DNA of 64,000 bases from Sympetrum striolatum (Eukaryota > Arthropoda > Insecta > Odonata > Libellulidae): contig OX388348.1 in the NCBI GenBank assembly GCA_947579665.1, positions 868,001 to 932,000 on the forward strand, in the 5' to 3' direction. The notes beneath the pieces are model-generated. The model did no database searches. It saw only the letters and a program-made list of their open reading frames with translations, and had not been told where the DNA came from. The translations under genes were made by a program, and so were the position numbers. Shown one piece after another: positions 47,221 to 57,874 of this stretch; position 1 is the stretch's first letter; each line of letters starts with the position of its first letter.

Positions 47221-47429
47221 AAGTTACCACCCCTGACCCACCAAGATATTCTAAGTCCAAATTTCGGGCCGGCGAGCCTTTCTCTCGAAAAGAGAGGGAG
47301 AGAAAAGAAAGATGGAGAACATGGTACGTTACGCTAGCTCGGATCTCGCGTTTGGATGGAGAATTTTCGTTATATATATAAAAATCATTTACTACTATCC
47401 ATTATCTGCCGCAACATTTGATGTGGTAA

Positions 47430-48190
47430 CGCGTACGATTGAATTTGACGACGATCAACTGGAAGATAACTAAAGAAATGAATCGAATTGAATGCAGCAT
47501 TCAAAGTCACTCTCACTTTAATTTTCGATAACAGATTATTAAATCATTTCCAAAACGATACAAATGAATTTAACTGAATACAACATTCGGTATCAAATTA
47601 ACTCACATTTCGTTTTTCGAAAATCGATCGTCGAATCGATCACTTCCAACGATTGATTATGCTCATCAATGTGAACGAAACCAGCAACTATTCTCTTCTT
47701 CTTAATTTCAAATAGGCCAAAAAGCAGGATCTCGGTTTCAACAATGGCATTTGTCGTCAGGGGGACCGGCTGTTTATACTCACAAAACATTTCGTGTATT
47801 CCGTAAAAAATCTCGAAAATTCAATTCGGAAACAACAATAAACGACCAAAATAAGGTTTTCTATTCATTTACTCTGCTATTGGTTCTTGTCTCAATCTCG
47901 TATGAATATTATTTTTAATTTAATTTTGCAAAATAAATGAAGCATGCAGCGACAAAAATGAACTTTACGTGCATTTCTTACGGAAATGCTTTGACTCGTC
48001 TGGGATCGAAGCAAGGACGAAGTGTCGCCATTTTTTACAATGTAAACACTTTCGTATATATATATATTTGAATGCAATGTTCTATAAAAATTTCAAGTCA
48101 ATTGACCAAGTGATTTTTGAGCGGGCACAAACATATGCAGGCTGAATTTTTATACATAAGATATGTGCATAATTCGGTGGATTATTATAA
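47430..48190 (+). repeat. Family A copy, longest
   Basis: It holds the full order of family A blocks given for 8550-9030. It also has aatgaactttacgtgcattt, cttacggaaatgctttgac and an inverted B-box module (tgggatcgaagcaaggacga, near 48001), and a tail gagcgggcacaaacatatgc. A useful reference copy for a consensus. Confidence 0.8.
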
Positions 48191-48199
48191 TTTAATTTG

Positions 48200-51100
48200 A
48201 TTGCTTTTACAACCCTTTCGTTTAACTTTCCCAATTGAAAAGCGTTCTATCATGAAGAGAAATAACTAAGGAATAAACACAAGGAAATAAAAGTTCCACA
48301 TCTTCCACACAAAAAGTCGTGTAACTTTGACAAAGTTATTTATTTCCTTGTGCTTAGTTACCTATGGAGTTCCCCAAAGTTAAAGCTCATTTGATTGATT
48401 TAAATAAGGAATAATCTTTTCTAGATTACCATTTCCCCTTACTCTCGTGACTCCTATAGATTATATAATCCAAGAATTTGTAAAATTAAATTATCCTTAT
48501 AACAACACTGTAGCAAATTCTCACAATTAGCTTTTACGTTTACTAGCACCATCTTCAACATTTACATAAATACGCGATCCTCCATACGGCGTGTGCCTTG
48601 AAAAAGAAGAAAGAATGAGAGGGAACAAAAGTGTGTGTGCAGGTGAAAGGGTAGAATTCTTGGAAAACTGTTAAACAGGACAAAACGAAATAGGCGGGGG
48701 AAAAGGACAAGATAAACCTTTTGTTGCCAAAGGGGAATGGAAAAACTTTCTCGTTGGGAGAAGAGGACGGGTTGCAATTTGCTCGATTCATTTTGATTTT
48801 ACCTAAAATAATATGTCCGCTAGCCTTCTCTGATATATGTATAATTTTTAGCTCGCAATTAGAAGAATGACTCGAAGAAATAAATCTCTCATAAAGTGGG
48901 ACTGCAGAGCATCAGATTAGAAATTTTGTATGTTCTTCAGCCTATAACTTACGAAATCTCACTGTTTATCTGATGTGGATTGAATGAAAATAATCATAAA
49001 TCGCTTGATGAAACTACCGTTCTAAAAATTGGATCCATGGATTCCTTATCGTTTCAGAGTAATGGCTTACAGTAAATACTGTAATAAAAGGCCAGCGGTA
49101 GACGTCCTTCTGGTAAAATTCTCGAAATTTTGTTTCTCAAAAGTTACTTCTCTCACTTTTTTAGCTATTTACTGATCCACCAATCGACTCCGAAGAGTAT
49201 TACAATTTGTTTATTTCGAAGTTCTCAGTATTTTAAGAAGACCATCTTTTATTTTAATAGGTACGAAAAATGTTAAGACCGCTATCCGTGGAATTGTGAC
49301 TTCTGCATGACAATGTTAATCGACGTCTAACTAAACTTAAGACTTAGCTAGAGGTATGACTTATTAGTACTCGACTCAGGATGGGCAAGTTATTGCGTGT
49401 GTGGTATAGTAATGACGATTATAATTGTGTTTAAATACGTATTTAAATGACATCTTTATTTTGTATTTTATAAACCAGGGGAGATCGACTAACAAATTTT
49501 ATCAGTGAATCAAGATGAGTTTAACGTTTTGGCTATCATCAACACTGAGAGAAAAAATGTATTCACTTTCTCTTGGTGGTTTTTTTATATTAATTTTTAA
49601 GGTTCTTAAAATCTACGAAACTAATAACTGGATCTAACATTTAATGGGTAAAAGGATTTAAAACACTATACATTCAATGGTAGTAATGAAAAAGAACCAA
49701 AGGAACGCTAGTTTACGTAAATAGCTATTTCTTAAATTTTCCCGTTTTGTTGTTGATTGATTTCTAAGGGTATCTTGAAGGTTTATGAAAATCATTGGTT
49801 AGAAGAAAAAGCCTGAAAAGATGAATGTAAATATTGAGAACGTAATTTTGGAATTAGAATGCTCCGAAGCTTAATTTCTTCGGGAGTGATCTTTCTACGG
49901 TTAATATATGCTTGATTCTACTCCTGAAAGCATAGACGGTCCGAGACATGGGCAGTCTGGGAGACCGTCGACAGCATTTGTGGGCTCTTCTCAGATCCCT
50001 TGAAGATTCTCAATGATAAAATTATACTCGTATAGCTTAGGTAATTTTGACGATTACACCCGGTCACAATATTTAAGTAAACCTTTTTTATCCATTAAGG
50101 GGAACTAGTTCTAAACGTCTGCCTGCCCAGAATGTCAATAATCTTCAGATTACCCCCTCCCAAGGATTGGAATTAATTTCCTTCGCAATGGATGCAGCTT
50201 TCTTTGGTCCTAGTTCTCTGAGTAATTTCCTTTAATTCCAATTGATTGAAGAAGCCGTTACTTGGTGAAACTGCGTTATGTAAGAAATTGTGAATCTTTT
50301 TCCTTAGTTATTTCCACCATTCCTTATAGTCGTTGAGCTATGGCTATATTTTTACGGAAATTACATTTAGGAAAACTGCTAAATCAGGCGTAATCCATCT
50401 GAGTTGCCCTTACACCCGTAAATGCTGTTTTATAATTAAAATTTAGCCTTCGTATTTTCCCTTTCCTTTTTTTAATGAGAGGCCAGTTTAGTCCATCAGC
50501 GATTACTGAATAAAGCTCTAGAAATACTGACATCTCGTACTTATTATCTATGATTACTCTTAAATAAGATGGGTAAAGCTTCCTTTCTTGGGAAATATGT
50601 CAGGAGAATCTATTACTACTGAATCTTAATGCTGCTTTCCAAGCCTCACCTATTCTTCCTTAAAACTTCTTGGTTTAAAGATAAGGAAGACATTTACGAT
50701 ATCTTGAAGGTGCAGAAATTTAAATGTGTGAATAGCTCGACATTTGTGTGGGATCAACTGGCGGAAGCTCTAATTGTATGCATGAATGTATGCACATTGT
50801 ATGCATATTCTTATATGCCTACATGATTATATCCTACCCTATGCCAATAATTTTCGAAGCAAAATAAATTTACATTGATAATAAATAATTTCGACTATGA
50901 TAGGTCTATTGTTAATGGTTTATGAATTTTGGATGTAAATGAACGTTTTAGAAGTAAGTTCACATAAAATCTAATTCAGTATGTTAGGAAAATGAAACTT
51001 TTTCGAATCTTTGATCTAATTTACATTCCCTCTGGCTGAACCATTGAAAACATATTTTTCCGGTCACCCTCTAACCTGCATTATTTTGTCTTAAAATGGC

Positions 51101-52780
51101 TTGAATCGTTTTCTCAATCTTATAAATAGCCAACATCCCAGGATCTCTGCACATCACTTCTGAGCCTGTTTACCACATTATCTTCATATTTTTTTAGATG
51201 TATGCCTTAGAGTTGAAGAGAATAAACATTCTTTTCTTAGTAAGCATAAAATATTCCGTATTCCCATTGTTTATTTTCCTATCATCGTCTCCATGAAGTA
51301 ACCCATTCATATTCCTTCTTCGACGAACTTTTCTTTATATCACCATCTATGACGAAGAATGACATTTTCAGGCAATTCTCTCTCTCATACAAAACCCTGA
51401 AACGATGCCTCGAAAATTAGAGGCATTGAAGATGGAAGTAACCAGTGACCGCTCCATTGAAGACCCTTTCTCTTTCCTCTCTCACCCCCACAGGGAAGCT
51501 CCCTTTGTTTTCTTGAGAAGGAAGGTATGCATGCTACCGATTAACCGTTATGTAGACAAAAACATTAAAAGCAGACGTAGCACCAAAAGGTGGGCTTGCC
51601 ACAGAGATCCTTAGCAATAGATTTAAATGTATTTTTCATGCATGAGCGTTTACGTGCGAATATTTGTGCGAGTGGAGTTGTAACAGCCTAAAGTTGTTGG
51701 CTCATACCTATTTTCTATGTTGAAACTCTTAATCGTTTTAGCATTTTAAAATTTTTGACGGAGGTTTAAATAAAGTAATTCAATATTTACAAGTATATTA
51801 TGCAATTCTTTTTGCGCTTTGCTCGACTCTGCACGACTAGTCCTTCTGATTTCATTACCCAAAATAAATGCTCGCGCGTAAAATATAAAGCTGTTTGTTA
51901 AGAGACTACAGGTTAGATAGCAGTGAGTCCAGAATGATCGGAGTCCTCCGCTGGGTATCTTTTAAGAATATAACTATGTAAAGACAATAATTATTAGAGA
52001 TATTCCTTAGCTGTGATTTACATGACGAAATACGCGACGACATGATCCCTATTCTCAACGATCGTTATTTTCACAGCCAGATGGTGAAAATATTACCGTG
52101 ATTTAATAGCGAGGACAGATGGTTTATATTGTTATCATCTTACATATATTATAAGGTGCGTAAATATGTAAATTATTTAGATAGTTTAGTGTTTCACATT
52201 CTCTGCAATAAGCCTTATGGAGGCTCGCGGATAGTCAATTTAAATGTATTTCTTACTTAACTATTTTTCACAAAGCTGCAACACCATTATTATATTTATA
52301 ATATACGTTTTTTTCTTATTTTTCCTACTTTCGTTGACCTGATTTACAGTAGTTCATATTCTATTAATTATCGTATCATAATTAAGCACAATCTTTGCGA
52401 AAACGATCATCCTGCGGGCATGTGGAGCATTAACTGAAATAACCAATTTCATTATAAATCTGCATTGATGGAAAATTTTATGTATTATATATGTTAGGAC
52501 GAACTAAGAGCCGCCAAAGTAATTCTTGTCCAATATTTTAAGAAGAAGAGCGAATTACGCTTGAGATTCGAGCCGATTTAACGAAATACGAATTTAATTA
52601 TTTCATAATACAATACTACTTCTACCGCAGCAAAAGTAATGACTATTAGCGAGTATTTATAAAATATATATCATCACAAAAGCCTTCAAAACGTGCCAGG
52701 CATAAAGAGGAAGACGAAAAGCGCGCTCAAAACAGAGAATCTGAAAGACTCGCCCTTCTCGAGTTATGCTGGTTGTATCT
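48200..52780. other. Long AT-rich stretch, probably single-copy
   Basis: No domain-bearing ORF, TIR pair or repeat shared with the rest of the window was recognised. An imperfect inverted repeat (cacaaggaaataaa at about 48278 and its inverse at about 48339) lies at the left edge. 48598-48780 is purine-rich on the plus strand without coding sense. It could be intergenic or intronic. Confidence 0.45.
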
Positions 52781-52784
52781 CAGG

Positions 52785-53005
52785 TGGTAACTTTTTTATG
52801 CTGTTAGCTGTACAATGACTCTACGAGTAGAACTTTTCTCGTCAGTTCATAAGGAGAAACCTTGATTATTGTAATTAATCACTCACACTTCAGTAGCTTT
52901 CATTTCTTCACAGCCATGATCAAAACTGTGACAAAAATAAACGAAAGATACATTTTTTCTACCCTGTACCAAATGACAAATGAAAATATTCCATTCAACA
53001 GAGTA
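52785..53005 (+). repeat. Family C copy
   Basis: tgactctacgagtagaactt, ataaggagaaaccttgatta, gtagctttcatttcttcaca and accctgtaccaaatgacaaa match 40700-40960. Confidence 0.65.
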
Positions 53006-53064
53006 AAGTAGCAGCAACCCTTCGCATTCTTAAGAATCAAATGTTACAGACCTTATCCATCCCG

Positions 53065-53285
53065 AAGCCCCTCGATAGAGAGAAATTCTTATGACGTCGG
53101 GATGACGTAATTGGCGCAAAAAGTCGCTTATTTGCTTTGAGAACGTTACGTATTCGGACTTTAGGATCCCAAGGAATCAAAAGTTATATCCCCTATACCA
53201 CGGGTCTTTCCCGGAGTCCCTCGCAAGAGAGGAATAACGATGACGTAGGCACATCGTAATTGTCGCTAAAAGCAAGTCGTGGGCG
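53065..53285 (+). repeat. Diverged direct duplication with TGACGT motifs
   Basis: Segment 1 (about 53068-53130: ccctcgatagagagaaattc ... atgacgtaattggcgc) and segment 2 (about 53216-53285: tccctcgcaagagaggaata ... catcgtaattgtcgct) align over about 65 bp. Three TGACGT half-CRE words are present (53090s, 53103, 53241). It could be an old tandem duplication of a regulatory-type sequence; function is not shown. Confidence 0.5.
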
Positions 53286-53329
53286 TTGTGGGAGTGGAAA
53301 AAAAGCAGCCCAAAATACCTCGACTGTCC

Positions 53330-53545
53330 CGCGCACGCGCCTATTCCCCGCTCCTGCCCTTATTTGGTACATTCCTATCGCCTCCACCCACCCACCCTCT
53401 TCCCACTCAGCCCCTTGATTGCCACTTTAATACGCCCCCGCTGCCTCCTCACCCCGCCCTCTCCCTGCCCCCACCCACCGGAGGCGGGTACACTGGCTCC
53501 ACCTACACTCCCCGCTCCATGTCCATGATATCTTTTATCCCCGCA
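53330..53545. other. C-rich island with G-quadruplex potential on the minus strand
   Basis: About 215 bp of CCC-rich DNA in an AT-rich setting. On the minus strand from about 53480 to 53434 there are at least five G3+ runs with 1-6 nt loops (GGTGGGTGGGGGCAGGGAG, then GGGCGGGGTG). The overlapping proline-rich and glycine-rich ORFs are composition artefacts. It could mark a promoter, but no TATA, initiator or first exon is evident. Confidence 0.6.
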
Positions 53546-53559
53546 TCTAACGCCTCGTA

Positions 53560-54370
53560 AAAATGTCATAGGAATGTTTTGCATCTACTTCGCGCGAAAC
53601 GTGGTTCCTTCATTGGTTTGAATTTCTGTGATAAGGTTTAAGATATGATTATGATTGTGTATCATTAGACCCATGTTAGGTATTTGATCGATTTCTATTC
53701 ATAACTTTGTTAGATGATATTTATACGTTAAAATGCCTTTATCGTACTATGAATCGGAATTATAAATCACGGAAAATAACTGTTTTAAATGTGATTTAAT
53801 TGTCCAATACTTAATGCTTTTTCCGGTTATGAAATGGCTTTTTTGGAAAATTCTAAAATAGCGTAAAATATTGACTTTTACACATATTCCACTTACCGAA
53901 AAACATATTTTAAAACGAATATTTCAATACCGATATTTCAATAGGTATCGACAGTAATTCTCAGAGAGGGAATTCAGTGCACATGTTGTATCACTAATGA
54001 ATAGCTTAAATAAAATTTGATCCTTGAGTAGTCAAATGAAATTTTCTTTCTGAGGTCGCAAAATATCGATAGAATAATGAAATATGATTAGAAGCAGGCA
54101 TGTGCTTCGAGAAATCCTTTAATAAACCGAAATCTTGCGGTAGCTTGCAATATATCGTAGACATGTATTCATTGTAAATAAAAAAGCAAGATGGCAAGTG
54201 ATAAATAATATATTAGTGAATACAAATAGGCATTACTGATTAACCGGATGCAGCATCAACACAGATAGAGTAAGTTATTGCAAAATGTATATAAATAATA
54301 GAAATTTATTTAAAAAATTATGATAAAACAGCAAAATTCTTACATTTGGAGAAATATCAATATTTTTGAA
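53560..54370. other. AT-rich DNA, nothing recognised
   Basis: No gene or repeat recognised before the hAT MITE. Confidence 0.5.
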
Positions 54371-54383
54371 CAGCACTGTACGC

Positions 54384-54721
54384 TAGAGGTCTGCATGGGC
54401 GGGGTATGCAGGCAGTCTATCGGGCCGGGCTTGGGCCCATGGAAAATTCGTGAAGGAGAGAATTATTCGTTCTTAAAGAGCGTTAGTTTCTCGCATGGAG
54501 GCCAAAGCCTCTTACAGTTGTTACGCAATGCTGAAACAAAATTCTCGGTCTTCGTGAAGGGTTAAAAAAAATGTATTTGTTCAAAATTCACAATAATTTA
54601 TTGCAAGGCGATTTATGGAAAGTTCAGGCTTGAGAACGAAACGTTCGGGCCGGGTCAGGCTCGGGCTCAGCGATGAACGGGCCGGGCTCGGGCTGAGATT
54701 TTCGGCCCTTGTAGACCTCTA
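54384..54721. mobile_element. 338 bp hAT-type MITE
   Basis: The termini TAGAGGTCTGCATGGGC and (reverse complement) TAGAGGTCTACAAGGGC match at 15 of 17 positions and look like hAT ends. Flanking octamers ctgtacgc (54376-54383) and ttgtacac (54722-54729) agree at 6 of 8, a decayed 8 bp duplication. Both ends contain GGGCCGGGCTCGGGC-type subterminal words. No ORF of note. Confidence 0.8.
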
Positions 54722-54737
54722 TTGTACACCCATAAGT

Positions 54738-55556
54738 TATTACTTTCTCCCTATACGTAGTATAGAGAAAGTATTGCATTCGCAAAACAATTCGACCTCC
54801 AGATTTTGACGGAAATAGATGTTTTGGGACCCATAATGTGTGTCTGTCTGTGGTAAAATAGGTTGTGTGCGCTCTATCTTAAAAAGTTATTATCCGATCA
54901 TTTCCAAACTTCATATTTAGTATTTCCCTAACAATGCCAAAAGTTGATTAGTTTTTGGTGAATATCGCTAAACCGGAAGTTCCGGTTAAACCGGAACAAA
55001 AGTTTGTTTCATTAATATCTCCGTCAGAATGCAATGTAGGTATATACAATTATACACAAAAGTTGTAGATAATGTACATTACTACAACTTTTTCATGAAA
55101 CGTTTTTTCGGAACACCGATTGTTTAGGAGTTATTCTTCAATATTGCTTAACCAGACGTTGTTGTTTATCCAGAAATGGAAGTTTTTCATACATAACTCT
55201 GTCAAAAAGCAATGCGGGTATATACAATTACATACAAAAGTTATAAATAATGTACTTTACTACAACTTTCGTGTGAAACATTTTTTCGTAACACTGATTG
55301 TTTAGGAGTTATTCTTAAATAATGGCTAACCGGAAGTTCTTGTTTATCCAGAAATTAAAGTTTTTCATACATATCTCTGTCTATGTACGTATATACAATT
55401 ATGTACCAAAGTTATAGATAATGTATTTTATTACAACTTTTGTATGAAACGTTGTCCTGTAACACTCATTGTTTTGGAATTATTTATATATTACCGGCAT
55501 AGGCTTCTGTTTTCAATAAATATGGAGAAAGTCATGTGTTGGCCACATCAGATTTT
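54738..55556 (+). repeat. Diverged family B copy
   Basis: It starts tactttctccctatacgtag and lacks the long GT tract. It has about 190 bp units with aaccggaag and gtttaggagttattct blocks, and ends gtgttggccacatcagattt. A distinct subfamily from the copy that follows directly. Confidence 0.75.
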
Positions 55557-55686
55557 TACTTTCTCCATATACGAAGTATAGAGAAAGTATTGTTTTCATG
55601 AAAAAATTCGACTTCGAGATTTCAACGGAAATACATGTTTTGGGGTCCCTAGAACACGTTTTGACCATTTTCGGAATGATGTCTGT

Positions 55687-55747
<61 letters not shown>

Positions 55748-56552
55748 TGTGTGATAGTGGACGCTCTAACGTGAAAACTATTGCTCGTATCAACACCAAA
55801 CTTCATATATAGTACTGTGGTGTGTGCTGTCAGAGTTGATTAGTTTTTGGAGTAAATCGGTCAACCGGAAGTCGAGCTTTATTCATTAAAGCTCATTTCC
55901 GGTTTTCAAAATATCTCCATAAATATGATATATACGTATATTGTATTACTTATAAAAGTTTTAGATAATGTAATTTACTATAACTTTTGTATTTAACACA
56001 TTTTTGTATCACCGGTTGATTAGGAGTTATTCGTGAAACACTGATAAACCGGAAGAAGATGATTATGTACTTTGTGGGCGCTCTAACATGAAAACTATTT
56101 GGCGGATCAACACCAAATTTCATATGTAGTACTTCTATTACAGTTTTTAGGGTTGATTAGTTTTTGGAGTAAATCGGTTAACCGGAAGTTGAGCTTCATT
56201 CTTCAAAGCTCATTTCCGGTTTTCAAAATATCTCCATAAATATGATATTTAGGTATATACTATTATTTATAAATGTTTTAGAAAATAAAATTTACTATAA
56301 CTTTTGTATGAAACATATTTTCGTATCACTGATTGTTTAGGAGTTATTCCTGAAATACTGATAAACCGGAAGTTGCTGATTATGTACTTTGTGGGCGCTC
56401 TGGGCTCTATGGGCGAAAGGCCAGTTTCATCGTTTTTCATCCAGCATGTCCCGAACAACATTATTTATAATGTTTAGAGTTCGAAATTACTGTCGTAGAT
56501 AAGTATTTACATCTTATATATGGAGAAAGTCATGTGCTGGCCACATCAGATT
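55557..56552 (+). repeat. Family B copy, full
   Basis: It starts tactttctccatatacgaag immediately after the previous copy's cagattt end and has a GT tract at 55681-55755. Two units of about 320 bp follow, and it ends gtgctggccacatcagattt. Head-to-tail with 54738-55556. Confidence 0.85.
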
Positions 56553-56554
56553 TT

Positions 56555-56735
56555 TTTTCATTGTTAAAGTAATTTTTCAAAAAACACAAATTATTTACAC
56601 TGTGGTCACTTAAATTTGTGCGTAGTTTTGTAAGAAAGAGTCCGACCGCAGTAAATGCACGTTCTGCTCCAACAGACGTTGGTGGAATAGTTAACAAAGC
56701 TTTTTTTCCTTTCACTATTGCCCGATTTAAATATG
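56555..56735 (-). pseudogene. hAT transposase C-terminal dimerisation domain fragment
   Basis: The minus-strand reading gives LLTIPPTSVGAERAFTAVGL, then FLTKLRTNLSDHSVNNLCFL. This matches the hAT C-terminal motif (P-S-ER-FS ... R-L ... L-FLK). About 45 residues remain of a protein usually 500-700 residues long, so it is a fragment. The DDE part is not found upstream on the minus strand (to 57000). It abuts the end of the family B copy, which probably inserted into or beside it. Confidence 0.8.
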
Positions 56736-57012
56736 ATTATTTACAAACCTTTTTTTTCTGTTTAAGGGTATCGATTTTATGATTGAGGTTGAATGCGTGA
56801 TTTCTTGGAACAAAAAAGCCCATTCTATTCTAATTTATGTGAATCATTTGATGTTGATGGCATCTATATCTTCCGTCAAATAACAGAATCACATCAGTGG
56901 TAGATGATGATGCGTCCAAGTTTCAGTATCAAGCACCATCTTTCCATGCACAGATTCAGGATGCCTGTGAAATAGTATACGATTCGAGTCAGTAATAGAG
57001 AAGATGCTGTAA

Positions 57013-57543
57013 GTGTCACTGATGTCTGAACAGACCCGAAACCAGAGGATACGCCATCATTCCCTTTGTCGCAGGTACACCAGAGAAGATTGCAAGAGTT
57101 TAAAAAAAAAACATGACATAGTCACCCGATTCAACTGTGTAAAGAAAATAAATGACTGCCTACCGGGAGCAAAAGACAGATTACCCCAAGAACTTCATGA
57201 AGGCGTTTATCGAGTCCCTTGCTCCTGCGGAAAATCCTATATAGGAGAAACATGCAGATCTTTAAAAACTCGAATAAGGGAGCACGAAAGAGCGACGAAA
57301 AATAAACAATTTAATCTCTCGGCCATCGCAGAGCACGCCTGGAGTGAGCCGGGACACGACGTCCAATTTAAGGAGGCTAAAATAATTTCTAAAGAGAGAC
57401 GATATTACCCACGGGTAATAAAAGAAGCGATAGAAATATTTAAAACGCCAGAAAATATGAACAGAGAGGACGGCTATTATATTCATAATAGTTGGAAAGG
57501 AATCCTAAGAACGAATCAGAGAGCACGGCCAATCACCAAGTAG
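57013..57543 (+). CDS. Penelope-like element GIY-YIG endonuclease, 5'-truncated
   Basis: A 176-residue open frame. Residues 64-78 hold GVYRVPCSCGKSYIG, the GIY...YIG pair; RSLKTRIREHERA (82-94) and AEHAW ... GHDVQF (106-119) follow, then KERRYYPRVIKEAIEI and NREDGY (150-155), with the Glu expected to bind metal. This is the C-terminal endonuclease of Penelope-like elements, which normally follows a reverse transcriptase of about 500 residues. Here only a short linker (about 57080 onward) remains, so the copy is 5'-truncated, and residues 1-20 are probably flanking sequence. The domain itself is unbroken, suggesting a fairly recent insertion. Confidence 0.88.
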   Translation: MSLMSEQTRNQRIRHHSLCRRYTREDCKSLKKKHDIVTRFNCVKKINDCLPGAKDRLPQELHEGVYRVPCSCGKSYIGETCRSLKTRIREHERATKNKQFNLSAIAEHAWSEPGHDVQFKEAKIISKERRYYPRVIKEAIEIFKTPENMNREDGYYIHNSWKGILRTNQRARPITK

Positions 57544-57760
57544 CAGGGTAAGGGGAACCAGCGTATATAAAGGGGAAAGGAAACATGAAATGCATTTCGA
57601 CCTGAAGACGACTGCTGGAATGCGGTCGAAACGTCGTCCGACAAAAACAAATACGTGGAAGAGAACCCAAAAACCATGAATATTTCACTTGAACGCCACG
57701 GAAATCTCCGAAGTTATATTTCAATAGGAATATTTGTAACATACTTTGATAAACTAATTT
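57544..57760 (+). mobile_element. Penelope-like element 3' region
   Basis: Starts at the stop codon of the GIY-YIG ORF and includes the hammerhead-like motif at 57599-57638. The right boundary is not defined by a target duplication; it probably lies near 57740. Confidence 0.6.
57599..57638 (+). ncRNA. Hammerhead-ribozyme-like motif
   Basis: CTGAAGA (57602-57608, fits CUGANGA) is followed by stem II GACTGC/GCGGTC (57610-57615 with 57622-57627, one G-U pair, 6 nt loop). Next come GAA (57628-57630), A and the self-complementary ACGT, ending in the cleavage-type triplet GTC (57633-57635). Stem I is only GAC/GTC (3 bp). One extra C (57609) sits before stem II. A near-zero stem III with ACGU matches the dimer-active hammerheads known from Penelope-like elements. 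Activity is uncertain because of the bulged C. Confidence 0.55.
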
Positions 57761-57874
57761 AAATCATTGCAAGAAAAAAGATTTCCGTGTACGAGGAAGT
57801 ATTTAATGCAAATCGAACTTAGAAAAGTAACCACTAATTTTGTTACGAACAGAAATTCATCAAAAGTTACTTAC

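Noticed and set aside
48555..48791. Minus-strand ORFs with a phenylalanine/serine-rich reading
   Set aside because: They arise from a purine-rich plus strand; there is no signal, domain or splice context.
53279..53584. Proline-rich and glycine-rich ORFs on both strands
   Set aside because: Composition artefact of the C-rich island; overlapping in three frames with no domain.
57019..57044. Second hammerhead core (CTGATG ... CCGAAAC) upstream of the GIY-YIG ORF
   Set aside because: The CUGANGA box lacks the final A and there is no cleavage triplet or stem I partner.
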